Notes: generated by a model not told the origin, from the sequence alone. DNA of 64,000 nt from JAXMCK01 sp046349395 (GCA_046349395.1 JAXMCK010000011.1:1-64000), one strand, 5' to 3'. Shown: positions 51,542-62,390, counted from the first letter of the stretch. Translations and numbers: made by a program.

Positions 51542-51562
51542 GGGGGACCGGGGCGGTCCCCC
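51542..51562 (-). promoter_or_regulatory. Intercistronic hairpin between binding protein and second permease
   Basis: GGGGGACCG / CGGTCCCCC, a perfect 9-bp stem with a 3-nt loop, fits exactly in the gap between the binding-protein stop (51571) and the permease start (51532). Such stems in ABC operons usually protect the upstream binding-protein mRNA and lower downstream permease yield. Confidence 0.6.
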
Positions 51563-51570
51563 GTCTCCGC

Positions 51571-52410
51571 CTACTGGGCGGCGACCTGGTCGGCCCAGGC
51601 GCGGCTGCGGAACCAGTAGTCGTGGCGGTCCTGCAGGAAGCCGTCGCGCCAGCGGGCGGCGATCCAGTTGTTGAAGAAGTTCAACGCGTCGGGATCGCCC
51701 TTGCGCAGGGCGAAGGCCTCGGCACTGGCGTCGAGGAGATCGTCGACCGGCATGGCGAGCTTGTCGGGGTACTGCGTCATCCACCAGGAGGGGCTGGGCT
51801 CCGAGGCGATGGTGCCGGTGGCGTTGCCGTTCAGGACCTCCTGGAGGGTCGCCGGCTCCTCGTCGAACTGGAGGATCTTGGCATTGGGGAGGTGCGCCTG
51901 TGCCCAGGTGACGGGCGTGGCACCGCGGCGAAGGGCCAGGGTGACCTCGGGCCTGTTGAGGTCGTCGAGGCTGGAGACGCCGGCGGCGGCACCGGCGGCC
52001 AGGATCACGCGGAGACCGGAATAGGCGTAGGGGTCGGTGAAGTTGACGGTCAGGTTGCGCTGGGTGGTGACGCTCATGCCGCTGATGATGACGTCGAACT
52101 TGCCGGCGATCAGGGCGGGGATGATGCCGTCCCAGGCGGTGGGCTGGAACTCGACCTCCACACCCATGTCCTTCGCCAGCTGCCTGGCGACGTCGATCTC
52201 GAAGCCGATGAGCTGGCCGTTCTTGTCCAGCATGGCCCAGGGCACGAAGGTGGCGAGGCCGACGACGAGCGAGCCCCGCTGCTTGATCTTCTCGATCACC
52301 GAGGCCGAGGTCAGCTGCTGGGTGACGTCCTGCGCCTGGGCGGCGTTGAACAAAGCACCGATGCAGATGGCGAGGGCGGCGGCCTTCAGCCGCTTCATGA
52401 AGTTGCGCAT
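51571..52410 (-). CDS. Polar amino-acid ABC transporter substrate-binding protein
   Basis: 279 aa from ATG 52410, with GGAGG in front. A signal peptide (RLKAAALAICIGALFNAAQA) is followed by the type II binding-protein fold: GSLVVGLATFVPWAMLDKNGQLIGFEIDVAR, GKFDVIISGMSVTTQRNLTVNFTDPYAYSG, and SEPSPSWWMTQYPD. It captures an amino acid in the periplasm for the two permeases encoded around it. Gene order permease, binding protein, permease is less common than binding protein first. Confidence 0.9.
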   Translation of the reverse strand: MRNFMKRLKAAALAICIGALFNAAQAQDVTQQLTSASVIEKIKQRGSLVVGLATFVPWAMLDKNGQLIGFEIDVARQLAKDMGVEVEFQPTAWDGIIPALIAGKFDVIISGMSVTTQRNLTVNFTDPYAYSGLRVILAAGAAAGVSSLDDLNRPEVTLALRRGATPVTWAQAHLPNAKILQFDEEPATLQEVLNGNATGTIASEPSPSWWMTQYPDKLAMPVDDLLDASAEAFALRKGDPDALNFFNNWIAARWRDGFLQDRHDYWFRSRAWADQVAAQ

Positions 52411-52427
52411 TCCATCCTCCTGGTTGG

Positions 52428-53204
52428 TCAGGTCACCGGCCGCAGCCGGGCCTCGAGTGCTCGCGCGGTGGCGGACAGGCTCGTGGTGAGTACGAGGTAG
52501 AGGGCCGCCACGGTCAGCCAGACCTCGAAGCTCATGAAGGTGTCGGAGATGACGTCGCGCGCCTCGGTGGTGAGGTCGGCGACGGCGATCACGCTGACGA
52601 TCGCCGAATGCTTGACCAGGGCGATCGCGATGCCGGTGAGCGGCGGCAGCATCATGCGCACGGCCTGCGGCAGAATGACGTAGCGATAGGTGTCGAGCGT
52701 CCCGAGCCCGAGGCTCGTCGAGGCCTCCCACTGTCCGCGTGGCACCGCCAGCAGGCCGGCGCGGAAGACCTCGGCGGCGAAGGCGCCCTCGAAGGCGGCG
52801 AGGCAGAGGATGCCGGCCCACCAGCGGTCGAGGCCGATCACCGGGGCCAGCACGAAATAGACGAGGTAGAGTTGGACCAGGAGCGGCGTATTGCGGATCG
52901 CCTCGACATAGAAGGTCGCCAGGGCCGGTCCGAGGATGCCGTCGGCGCGCCGCAGCAGGGCCGCCGTAAGGCCGAAGACGAGGGTGAGCAGGAAGGCCAG
53001 GACCGAGATCTGGACGGTGGCGACGAGGCCGCGGCCGAGCGGGCCCAGGACCAGCCCGTCCGAGCCCTGGTGCAGGATCAGCGCCGGCACCCGGTACCAC
53101 TGCCAGTTGTAGCCCATCGCCGCCGCACCGCGGGCGAGCAGCCACGCGATCGCCGCCACGAGGAGGGCGAACTGCAGCCATGCCCAGAGCCGACGGCGGC
53201 TCAT
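52428..53204 (-). CDS. Amino-acid ABC transporter permease (first permease of the operon)
   Basis: 258 aa from ATG 53204. After an N-terminal helix (LQFALLVAAIAWLLARG) comes the HisQ/GltJ permease core: VATVQISVLAFLLTLVFG, the AIRNTPLLVQLYLVYFVL block, and the EAA loop EVFRAGLLAVPRGQWEASTSLGLG, with LPQAVRMMLPPLTG after it. It probably pairs with the second permease as a heterodimer. The ATPase subunit is not in the window; it may lie elsewhere or be shared. Confidence 0.88.
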   Translation of the reverse strand: MSRRRLWAWLQFALLVAAIAWLLARGAAAMGYNWQWYRVPALILHQGSDGLVLGPLGRGLVATVQISVLAFLLTLVFGLTAALLRRADGILGPALATFYVEAIRNTPLLVQLYLVYFVLAPVIGLDRWWAGILCLAAFEGAFAAEVFRAGLLAVPRGQWEASTSLGLGTLDTYRYVILPQAVRMMLPPLTGIAIALVKHSAIVSVIAVADLTTEARDVISDTFMSFEVWLTVAALYLVLTTSLSATARALEARLRPVT

Positions 53205-53376
53205 GTTCCGACGCACGCCACCGCCCCTCAGCGCCGCGCTACCCTGTGCGCTCCGATCTGCATTCCATCCCCCGAGCCCTGCCTTTCTCTCTCTGCGGGC
53301 GATCGGGCGGGCTGACAAGCGGCGCATCGCGAGCTAGGTGCAGCGATGGCACCAACTGGCGCGAGACGGCTGCGGC

Positions 53377-54225
53377 ATGAAGGACAGCACGGGGCTCAGC
53401 TACATCGTCCTGCCGACCGACCTGTCGCCCGGCGGCGAGGTCGCGTTCGGCCATGCGCTGGCCCTGGCGCTGGGCTCGAAAGGGCACCTGGCACTGGTCC
53501 ACGCCGAGCCGCTGCAGCCGGACGAGAAGCCCGACTGGTCGGCCTATCCAGGCGTCCGGGCCACCCTCGATCGCTGGGGCCTGCTCGACGCCGACAGCAC
53601 GCCGACCACGGTGGGTCAGCGGCTGGGCGTCAAGGTCTCGAAGACCGACGTGTCGACCACCGATGTCGTGCACGGCGTGGCGGGCTACGTGGCGCAGCAT
53701 TCGGGCGACTTCCTGGTGCTGGCCACCGACGGGCGCGAAGGCCTGTCACGCCTGATCGAGCCTTCGATCTCCGAGCGCATCGCGCATGCCACCAACCTGC
53801 CGGCACTCTTCATCCCGAAGGACGCCAAGGGCTTCGTCGACTGGGAGACCGGCGCCGTACGCCTGCAGCGCATCGTGCTGCCGGTCGAGCCCGAGCTGCC
53901 GCCCGGCACGACGGCCGACCTCGCCTTGCGCATGGCCGACCTTCTGGGTTGTACGGACGCCGAGCTGCACCTCCTTGATTTCCAGGGCGGCGACGAGGAG
54001 GGCCTGATCGGCCTGTCGGACGAGCTGCAGTCGCGGGTGCGGCGCAAGGCGGTCGAGGGCGATCTCGTGGCGGGCGTCCAGGCGGCCGTGCAGGAGCTGG
54101 AGGCCGACCTCGTCGCCCTGCCGACGCGGGACGAGACGGGGCTGCTCGACCGGTTGCGCGGCTCGTCCACGGCACGGCTGCTGGCCGAAGTGGGCCTCCC
54201 GGTGCTGGCGGTGCCACTCGACTGA
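53377..54225 (+). CDS. Tandem universal stress protein
   Basis: 282 aa from ATG 53377; a GTG 39 bp upstream is possible. Two USP domains: the first (~1-140) has YIVLPTDLSPGGEVAFGHALALA and DFLVLATDGREGLSRLIEPSISERIAHATNLPALFIP; the second (~155-280) has IVLPVEPELPPGTTADLALRMA and ends in LRGSSTARLLAEVGLPVLAVPL. The ATP-binding GxxGx9G(S/T) pattern is recognisable only loosely in each half. It stands alone between the ABC operon and tRNA-Asp. Confidence 0.82.
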   Translation: MKDSTGLSYIVLPTDLSPGGEVAFGHALALALGSKGHLALVHAEPLQPDEKPDWSAYPGVRATLDRWGLLDADSTPTTVGQRLGVKVSKTDVSTTDVVHGVAGYVAQHSGDFLVLATDGREGLSRLIEPSISERIAHATNLPALFIPKDAKGFVDWETGAVRLQRIVLPVEPELPPGTTADLALRMADLLGCTDAELHLLDFQGGDEEGLIGLSDELQSRVRRKAVEGDLVAGVQAAVQELEADLVALPTRDETGLLDRLRGSSTARLLAEVGLPVLAVPLD

Positions 54226-54289
54226 TCCGGGGCAGGGGCCTCGCTTGACACCTCGTCGGGCCGCGACTACACGCGCGGCTCACTCTCGT

Positions 54290-54366
<77 letters not shown>

Positions 54367-54460
54367 CCTCGAGTGACCTCCACCCCCGACATCCCGGTTT
54401 TGACCCAAGCTTCGCCCCTGGCGCACCAGAGCTTGGCGCGGTAAGCAGCAGACACTCTGC

Positions 54461-54488
54461 TGCACCGCAGCGAGCGGCGGATTTTTTG
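54461..54488 (+). terminator. Possible terminator of the tRNA-Asp transcript
   Basis: CCGC-AGCGA-GCGG followed by CGGATTTTTT is a short stem with a T-run, located 95 bp after the tRNA. The stem is only 4 bp long, so this is a weak call. The 54367-54625 gap otherwise holds only the presumed nuo promoter. Confidence 0.35.
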
Positions 54489-54625
54489 TCGCGCGCCGTA
54501 GGGGTTGCGGATGCTGCGTGCATGGCCCGAATTGCGCGGAGCCGCTGCTTGGCTTGCCGTCGGCGGGCACTTATCTTGCAGGCGGCACCGGAACGCCGGC
54601 AGGGCGTCACGGATGGGGAGCACCG

Positions 54626-54991
54626 ATGGAAGCCTATCTGGCCGAGTACTTCCCGATACTCGTCTTTCTGGCGATCGCTGTCGGACTGGCGCTCGTGATC
54701 CTGGTCGCCTCGATGCTGGTGGCGCGGCAGGCCCCCGATCGGGAGAAGCTCTCCGCCTACGAGTGCGGCTTCGAACCGTTCGAGAACACCCGCGGCCGGT
54801 TCGACGTCCGCTTCTACCTCGTGGCGATCCTCTTCATCATCTTCGACCTCGAGGTCGCCTTCCTGTTCCCGTGGGCGGTGAGCCTGGGGAAGATCGGCGT
54901 CTTCGGCTTCTGGTCGATGATGGTGTTCCTCGCGGTGCTGACGATCGGGTTCGTGTACGAATGGCGCAAGGGAGCGCTGGAATGGGAGTAA
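54626..54991 (+). CDS. nuoA: NADH-quinone oxidoreductase subunit A
   Basis: 121 aa, three membrane helices. APDREKLSAYECGFEPFENTRGRFDVRFY is the loop with the conserved Cys and acidic residues of NuoA, followed by LFIIFDLEVAFLFPW. It forms part of the membrane arm beside the quinone site. The frame is open upstream; this ATG with GGGGAG before it matches the family start. First gene of the complex I operon; it overlaps nuoB by 10 bp. Confidence 0.96.
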   Translation: MEAYLAEYFPILVFLAIAVGLALVILVASMLVARQAPDREKLSAYECGFEPFENTRGRFDVRFYLVAILFIIFDLEVAFLFPWAVSLGKIGVFGFWSMMVFLAVLTIGFVYEWRKGALEWE

Positions 54992-55512
54992 GTGCTGCGG
55001 CGGTGGCTCCGGCGGCCGGCTCCAACCTCTACGAGCGGGTCGACGAAGGCCTGAAGAAGGACGGCTTTCTCGTCACCAGCCTGAACGATCTCGTGAACTG
55101 GGCCCGGTCCGGCTCGCTTTGGCCGATGACCTTCGGCCTCGCCTGCTGTGCGGTCGAGATGATGCACGCGGGAGCCTCGCGCTACGACCTCGACCGCTAC
55201 GGTGTGGTGTTCCGTCCGAGCCCGCGCCAGTCGGACGTGATGATCGTCGCCGGGACCCTGTGCAACAAGATGGCGCCGGCCCTGCGCAAGGTCTACGACC
55301 AGATGGCCGAGCCGCGCTACGTCATCTCCATGGGCTCCTGTGCGAATGGCGGCGGCTACTACCACTACAGCTATTCGGTGGTCCGTGGCTGCGACCGTAT
55401 CATTCCGGTCGACATCTATGTTCCGGGCTGTCCGCCGACGGCCGAGGCGCTGATCTACGGTATCCTGCAGTTGCAGAAGAAGATCCGCCGGACCGGATCG
55501 ATCGTGCGCTGA
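54982..55512 (+). CDS. nuoB: NADH-quinone oxidoreductase subunit B
   Basis: 176 aa. Iron-sulfur cluster N2 ligands are visible: the tandem Cys in FGLACCAVEMMH, Cys in SMGSCANGGGYY and in YVPGCPPTAEAL. It passes electrons to the quinone at the interface with NuoD. The ATG overlaps the nuoA stop region by 10 bp, giving coupled translation. Confidence 0.97.
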   Translation: MGVSAAAVAPAAGSNLYERVDEGLKKDGFLVTSLNDLVNWARSGSLWPMTFGLACCAVEMMHAGASRYDLDRYGVVFRPSPRQSDVMIVAGTLCNKMAPALRKVYDQMAEPRYVISMGSCANGGGYYHYSYSVVRGCDRIIPVDIYVPGCPPTAEALIYGILQLQKKIRRTGSIVR

Positions 55513-55540
55513 GCGCGGTCGGCCGGACCTGGGAGGGAAG

Positions 55541-56164
55541 ATGACGAGCCATATCTGGGCGCCCGACGACGCTGCGCTGGAGCAGCTGAGCGCTGCCGTC
55601 GACCCCGTGCTGGCCGGCGTCGGCAGCAAGATGCTGGCGGGGAGCGAGCTGACGCTGACGGTGCCTGCGGACGCCATTCTCAAGGTGCTGCAAGGACTTC
55701 GCGACACGCCGGGTCTGGAGTTCACCCAGCTTCTGGACGTGTGCGGCTGCGACTATCCCGACCGCGAGCAGCGCTTCGAGGTCGTCTACCACCTGCTCTC
55801 GATGCGGCAGAACCGTCGCGTCCGGGTGAAGCTATCGACCGACGAGGCGACGCCTGTCCCGTCTGCGGTAGGCCTGTTCCCGACTGCCGGCTGGTTCGAG
55901 CGCGAGGCCTGGGACATGTACGGCATCCTGTTCGCCGAGCATCCCGACCTGCGCCGGCTGCTGACCGACTACGGCTTCGACGGGCATCCGCTGCGCAAGG
56001 ACTTCCCGCTGACCGGCTATGTCGAGATGCGCTACGACGACGAGCGCAAGCGGGTGATCTACGAGCCGGTGAAGCTCCGGCAGGACTTCCGCACGTTCGA
56101 TTTCCTCAGCCCCTGGGAGGGTGCGGGCGGTCTGCTGCCGGGCGACGAGAAGGCGTCGACGTGA
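55541..56164 (+). CDS. nuoC: NADH-quinone oxidoreductase subunit C
   Basis: 207 aa, separate from nuoD as is usual in alphaproteobacteria. LLDVCGCDYPDREQRFEVVYHLLS, then GWFEREAWDMYGILFAEHPDLRRLLTDYGF and HPLRKDFPLTGYVEMRYD are the 30-kDa-subunit signatures. It forms part of the peripheral arm. GGGAGGGAAG precedes the ATG. Confidence 0.96.
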   Translation: MTSHIWAPDDAALEQLSAAVDPVLAGVGSKMLAGSELTLTVPADAILKVLQGLRDTPGLEFTQLLDVCGCDYPDREQRFEVVYHLLSMRQNRRVRVKLSTDEATPVPSAVGLFPTAGWFEREAWDMYGILFAEHPDLRRLLTDYGFDGHPLRKDFPLTGYVEMRYDDERKRVIYEPVKLRQDFRTFDFLSPWEGAGGLLPGDEKAST

Positions 56165-56200
56165 GCCAGCGACCTCATCGCGAGATGCACCGGACAGCCT

Positions 56201-57379
56201 ATGCCTGAGATCCAGAACCGCTCCTATTCGATCAATTTCGGGCCGCAGCATCCGGCAGCGCACGGCGTGCTGCGCCTCGTCCTCGAGATGGAGGGGGAGG
56301 TCGTCGACCGCGCCGATCCGCATATCGGCCTGCTGCACCGCGGCACCGAGAAGCTGATCGAGTACCGACCCTACCTGCAGAACATCCCGTACTTCGACCG
56401 CCTCGACTACTGCTCGATGCTCTGCCAGGAGCACGCCTACGTGCTGGCGGTCGAGAAGCTGACGGGCGTGGATGTCCCGATCCGTGCCCAGTACATCCGG
56501 GTGCTGTTCGACGAGCTGACCCGGATCCTGAACCATCTCCTCAACATCACAGCGATGGCGCTCGACATCGGCGCGATGACCCCGTTCCTCTGGATGTTCG
56601 AGGAACGCGAGAAGCTGATGGAGTTCTACGAGAACGTCAGCGGCGCTCGCATGCACGCCAACTATTACCGGTTCGGCGGTGTCGACCGCGACCTCCCGAA
56701 GGGCCTCGACGAGCGCATCGCTGCCTGGATCGACCAGTTCGTCCCGCGCTTCCAGGATATGGACGATCTCCTGACCGAGAACCGCATCTTCAAGCAGCGG
56801 ACGGTCGACATCAGCAAGGTCTCCGCCGAGGACGCCATCGCCTGGGGCTTCACAGGGCCGATGCTGCGTGCCTCGGGCGTGCCCTGGGACCTGCGTAAGG
56901 CGCAGCCCTACGAGGTCTACGACCGGATGGATTTCGACATCCCGGTCGGCATGAACGGCGACTGCTGGGACCGCTATCTCGTGCGGATGCTCGAAGTGCA
57001 CGAGTCCCTAAAGATCATGAAGCAGTGCCTGGAGCAGATGCCGGAAGGGCCGGTACGCTCGGCCGACACGAAGGTGACGCCCCCGCGCCGCGTGGACATG
57101 AAGCGGTCGATGGAGTCGCTGATCCACCACTTCAAGCTGTTCACCGAGGGCGTGCACGTGCCGCCGGGCGAGACCTACGCCGCGGTCGAGAGCAGCAAGG
57201 GCGAGTTCGGCGTCTATCTGGTAGCCGACGGCACCAACAAGCCGTACCGCTGCAAGATCCGCTCGCCGGGCTATGTGCACCTGCAGGCGTTCGACTTCAT
57301 GATCAAGGGCCACACCCTGGCCGACGTGCCGGCGGTGGTCGGCTCGCTCGATCCGGTGTTCGGGGAGATCGACCGATGA
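56201..57379 (+). CDS. nuoD: NADH-quinone oxidoreductase subunit D
   Basis: 392 aa. INFGPQHPAAHGVLRLVLE near the N-terminus carries the quinone-site His region, with HIGLLHRGTEKLIEY, YCSMLCQEHAYVLAVEKL and GECYAAVESSKGE-like GETYAAVESSKGEFGVYLV following. It descends from [NiFe]-hydrogenase large subunits and forms the quinone pocket with NuoB. The stop overlaps the nuoE start (ATGA). Confidence 0.97.
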   Translation: MPEIQNRSYSINFGPQHPAAHGVLRLVLEMEGEVVDRADPHIGLLHRGTEKLIEYRPYLQNIPYFDRLDYCSMLCQEHAYVLAVEKLTGVDVPIRAQYIRVLFDELTRILNHLLNITAMALDIGAMTPFLWMFEEREKLMEFYENVSGARMHANYYRFGGVDRDLPKGLDERIAAWIDQFVPRFQDMDDLLTENRIFKQRTVDISKVSAEDAIAWGFTGPMLRASGVPWDLRKAQPYEVYDRMDFDIPVGMNGDCWDRYLVRMLEVHESLKIMKQCLEQMPEGPVRSADTKVTPPRRVDMKRSMESLIHHFKLFTEGVHVPPGETYAAVESSKGEFGVYLVADGTNKPYRCKIRSPGYVHLQAFDFMIKGHTLADVPAVVGSLDPVFGEIDR

Positions 57380-58002
57380 GGGCCGGCGAGGAGCATGCGA
57401 AGCCGCGCGGGGCCATGGCTCCGGACGTGGCGACCTTCGCCTTCTCGGCCGAGAACCAGGGGCTCGTGAAGGAGATCATCGCCCGCTACCCGGCCGGCCG
57501 CGAGCAGAGTGCCGTGCTGCCGCTCCTGCATCTCGCACAGAAGCAGCATGGCGGCTGGCTGCCGCTGGCGGCCCTCGACCATGTGGCCGAGGTCCTGGGG
57601 ATGCCAAAGATCCGGGTCTACGAGGTCGCCACTTTCTACGACATGTACAACACGGTGCCGGTCGGCCCGTGCCAGGTCCGGGTCTGCACGACGACGCCCT
57701 GCTGGTTGCGCGGGTCGGACGACATCGTTCGAGCGGCGAAGGACGTCCTGAAGTGCGGCATCGGCGAATCGAGCCCCGACGGCCGCTTCTTCCTGCGCGA
57801 GTTCGAGTGCCTCGGTGCCTGCGTCAACGCGCCGATCCTTTGGGTCGACGACGACTTCTACGAGGACCTCGACTACGAGAAGGCGAAGGCGGTGCTCGAG
57901 GATCTGGTCGCCGGCAAGCGGCCGACCCCGGGCTCGAAGATCGGCCGGCGGACCTGCGAGCCGCTGGGCGGCAAGACGACCTTACTGGAGACGGGCGAGT
58001 AG
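57376..58002 (+). CDS. nuoE: NADH-quinone oxidoreductase subunit E
   Basis: 208 aa. The thioredoxin-like 24-kDa subunit; ligands of the [2Fe-2S] cluster N1a are in CTTTPCWLRG and FECLGACVNAP. The first ~20 residues are an extension before the conserved FSAENQGLVKEIIARYP. It starts on the ATG overlapping the nuoD stop, and its stop is 4 bp before nuoF. Confidence 0.96.
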   Translation: MRAGEEHAKPRGAMAPDVATFAFSAENQGLVKEIIARYPAGREQSAVLPLLHLAQKQHGGWLPLAALDHVAEVLGMPKIRVYEVATFYDMYNTVPVGPCQVRVCTTTPCWLRGSDDIVRAAKDVLKCGIGESSPDGRFFLREFECLGACVNAPILWVDDDFYEDLDYEKAKAVLEDLVAGKRPTPGSKIGRRTCEPLGGKTTLLETGE

Positions 58003-58006
58003 GCGG

Positions 58007-59290
<1,284 letters not shown>

Positions 59291-59305
59291 GCGGAACGGA
59301 GCCGC

Positions 59306-61372
59306 ATGCCGAAGCTCACCATAGACGGTCGCGAAGTCGAGGTGCCGCCGGGCTCGACCGTCCTGCAGGCCTGTGAGGCCGCAGGCGTCGAGATCCCCGT
59401 CTTCTGTTTCCATCCGCGGCTGAACATCGCCGGCAACTGCCGGATGTGCCTCGTCGACATCGAGAAGATGCCGAAGCCGCAGGCCTCCTGCGCGCTGCCG
59501 GCGGCCGACAACATGGTCGTGAAGACCGACACGCCGCAGGTGCACAAGGCGCGCAAGGGCACCCTCGAGCTGCTGCTGATCAACCACCCGCTGGATTGCC
59601 CGATCTGCGACCAGGGCGGCGAGTGCGACCTGCAGGACCTGACCCTCTTCTACGGCCCGGATCACTCCCGCTTCGCCGAGAACAAGCGTGCCGTGACGGA
59701 CAAGGATTTGGGTCCGCTCATCAGCACGCACATGACGCGCTGCATCCACTGCACGCGCTGCATCCGGTTCATGACCGAGATCGCGGGCGTTGAGGAACTG
59801 GGTGCCGTCGGCCGTGGCGAGCACATGGAGATCACGACCTGGATCGAGCGCGGTCTCGATTCGGAGCTGTCCGGCAACGTTGTCGACGTCTGCCCGGTGG
59901 GGGCGCTGAACTCGAAGCCCTACGAGTACCGTGCCCGCACCTGGGAGCTGCGCAAGACCGAGTCGGTCGACGTGCTGGACGCCGTGGGCTCGAATATCCG
60001 GGTCGACGCGCGCGGCAACGAGGTGATGCGCATCCTCCCCCGCCTCAACGAGGCGATCAACGAGGAATGGATCTCGGACAAGACGCGCAACGCCTATGAC
60101 GGCTTGCGCAAGCGCCGCCTCGACAAGCCGATGGTCCGTCGCGGCGGCAAGTTCCAGCACGCCGAGTGGAGCGAGGCGTTCGCCGCCATCGGCTCGAAGC
60201 TGCAGGATCTCGACGGCAAGAAGATCGCCTTCATCCTCGGCGACATGGTCGACTGCGAGACCATGGTGCTGGTGAAGGATCTGGCGGCCGCTCTCGGCAG
60301 CCCGCACGTCGACTGCCGGCAGGACGGGTCCAAGCTTATCGGCAAGGTGCGCGCCGAGTACCTCTTCAACACCACCATCGCCGGCATCGAGCAGGCGGAC
60401 GTGTGCCTGCTCGTCGGCACCAACCCGCGCTGGGAAGCGCCGCTGATCAATGCCCGCCTGCGCAAGCGCTGGCGGCAGGGCGGCTTCAGAGTCGGCCGGG
60501 TCGGCGCACCCTTCAACCTCACCTATCCGGTGCAGGACCTAGGAGCCGGTCCGCAGACGCTGGCCGAGATCGCCGGCGGCAGCCACGAGTTCTGCTCGGT
60601 GCTGCGCGAGGCGAAGGCTCCGATGCTGATCCTAGGCCCCGGTGCCGTGGCGCGGGGTGATGGGGCGGCGGTGCTGGATCTGGCGCGGCAGATCGCCGAC
60701 GGCTTCGGCATGGTCCGCGAGGGCTGGAACGGGTTCAACGTGCTCCAGCGCGTCGCCTCTCGGGTCGGCGGGCTCGACCTGAAGCTCGTGCCGGGTCGCG
60801 GCGGCAAAGACGTCGCCGGCATCGTGAGTGCCGTCGAGAAGGGCGACATCGAGGTCGTCTTCCTGATCGGGGCCGACGAGATCGACACGAAGCGGCTGGA
60901 GAAGGCCTTCGTCGTCTACCAGGGCAGCCACGGCGACAAGGGGGCCGCTGCCGCCGACGTCATCCTGCCGGGTGCCGCCTACACGGAGAAGAACGCCACC
61001 TGGGTCAACGCCGAGGGCCGGCCGCAGCGCAGCAAGCTCGCGGTCTTCCCGCCCGGTGACGCCAAGGAGGACTGGAAGATCCTCCGCGCCCTCTCGGAAG
61101 CGATCGGCTGCAAGGTGCCGCTCGACACGCTGGGCCAGGTGCGCGCCCGCATGGCGGCGATCGCACCCGCACTCGGTGCCGTCGACATCGTAACGCCGGC
61201 CAAGTGGGACGCCTTCGGCAAGGCCGGCAACGTGGACAAGGCGCCCTTCACCTCGCCGATCGCGGACTTCTACCGCACCGATCCGATCAGCCGAGCGTCG
61301 GAGGTGATGAAGGAGTGCAGTGCCCTCTTCGTCGAGGGTCGCGAAGAGGGGGCGACGGGCACGCATGGCTGA
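59306..61372 (+). CDS. nuoG: NADH-quinone oxidoreductase subunit G
   Basis: 688 aa. N-terminal [2Fe-2S] domain (FCFHPRLNIAGNCRMCLVDI), the His-Cys3 [4Fe-4S] N5 site (HPLDCPICDQGGECDL), and the next cluster in CIHCTRCIRF with VVDVCPVGAL (N4). The C-terminal molybdopterin-oxidoreductase-like domain is present in the short alphaproteobacterial/mitochondrial form; no N7-binding insert is seen. It overlaps nuoH by 8 bp. Confidence 0.96.
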   Translation: MPKLTIDGREVEVPPGSTVLQACEAAGVEIPVFCFHPRLNIAGNCRMCLVDIEKMPKPQASCALPAADNMVVKTDTPQVHKARKGTLELLLINHPLDCPICDQGGECDLQDLTLFYGPDHSRFAENKRAVTDKDLGPLISTHMTRCIHCTRCIRFMTEIAGVEELGAVGRGEHMEITTWIERGLDSELSGNVVDVCPVGALNSKPYEYRARTWELRKTESVDVLDAVGSNIRVDARGNEVMRILPRLNEAINEEWISDKTRNAYDGLRKRRLDKPMVRRGGKFQHAEWSEAFAAIGSKLQDLDGKKIAFILGDMVDCETMVLVKDLAAALGSPHVDCRQDGSKLIGKVRAEYLFNTTIAGIEQADVCLLVGTNPRWEAPLINARLRKRWRQGGFRVGRVGAPFNLTYPVQDLGAGPQTLAEIAGGSHEFCSVLREAKAPMLILGPGAVARGDGAAVLDLARQIADGFGMVREGWNGFNVLQRVASRVGGLDLKLVPGRGGKDVAGIVSAVEKGDIEVVFLIGADEIDTKRLEKAFVVYQGSHGDKGAAAADVILPGAAYTEKNATWVNAEGRPQRSKLAVFPPGDAKEDWKILRALSEAIGCKVPLDTLGQVRARMAAIAPALGAVDIVTPAKWDAFGKAGNVDKAPFTSPIADFYRTDPISRASEVMKECSALFVEGREEGATGTHG

Positions 61373-62363
61373 GACCGCTCTCGTCCTGCTGACGGTCGGC
61401 AAGATCCTGCTGATCGTCGTGCCGCTGCTGCTGGGCGTGGCCTACACGACCTATGCCGAGCGGAAGGTGATCGGCGCCATCCAGCTCCGCCAGGGGCCGA
61501 TGACGGTGGGTCCCTTCGGCCTGCTGCAGCCCATCGCCGACGGCGTGAAGCTGTTCTTGAAGGAGACCGTGGTGCCGTCCGGCGCCAACAAGGTCGTCTT
61601 CATCATGGCGCCGATGATCACCTTCGTCCTGGCGCTGATCGGCTGGGCGGTGATTCCCTTCTGGGACGGCGGTGTCCTGGCCGACATCAATGTCGGCGTG
61701 CTCTACCTCTTCGCGATCAGTTCGCTGGGTGTGTACGGCATCATCATGGCGGGTTGGGCGTCGAACTCGCGCTACGCCTTTTTGGGAGCGCTCCGTTCCA
61801 GCGCCCAGATGGTCTCCTACGAGATCGCGATCGGCCTCATCATCCTCTCGGTGCTGGTCACGGCGGGCTCGCTGAACCTGTCGGACATCGTCCGCGCGCA
61901 GACGAACGTCTGGTACGTGCTGCCGCACTTTCCGATGTTCATGATCTTCATCGCCTCGATCCTGGCCGAGACGAACCGCCACCCGTTCGACCTGCCGGAA
62001 GACGAGGCCTCGCTCGTCACCGGCTACAATGTCGAATACAGCTCGATGGCCTTCGCCCTCTTCTTCCTGGGCGAATACGCCAACATGATCCTGATGAGTG
62101 CGATCGCCTCGGTGCTGTTCCTCGGCGGCTGGCTGGCCCCTTTCAACCTGTGGCCGCTGACCCTGATCCCGGGGGCGATCTGGTTCATCCTCAAGATCTG
62201 CTGCGTGCTGTTCGTGTTCTTCTGGGCCCGGGCGACGCTGCCCCGCTACCGCTACGACCAGCTGATGCGGCTGGGCTGGAAGGTGTTCCTGCCCCTGTCG
62301 CTCCTCTGGCTCGTGCTGACCGCGGGTTTCCTCGTCACATTCGATCTGCTTCCGGCGCGCTGA
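61365..62363 (+). CDS. nuoH: NADH-quinone oxidoreductase subunit H
   Basis: 332 aa with eight membrane helices. TYAERKVIGAIQLRQGP in the first loop and ETNRHPFDLPEDEASLVTGY in the fifth are the ND1 landmarks lining the quinone channel. The start ATG lies inside the end of nuoG. It anchors the peripheral arm to the membrane arm. Confidence 0.97.
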   Translation: MAETALVLLTVGKILLIVVPLLLGVAYTTYAERKVIGAIQLRQGPMTVGPFGLLQPIADGVKLFLKETVVPSGANKVVFIMAPMITFVLALIGWAVIPFWDGGVLADINVGVLYLFAISSLGVYGIIMAGWASNSRYAFLGALRSSAQMVSYEIAIGLIILSVLVTAGSLNLSDIVRAQTNVWYVLPHFPMFMIFIASILAETNRHPFDLPEDEASLVTGYNVEYSSMAFALFFLGEYANMILMSAIASVLFLGGWLAPFNLWPLTLIPGAIWFILKICCVLFVFFWARATLPRYRYDQLMRLGWKVFLPLSLLWLVLTAGFLVTFDLLPAR

Positions 62364-62390
62364 CGGGTGTAGCGGAAGGGTAAGGCAGGC

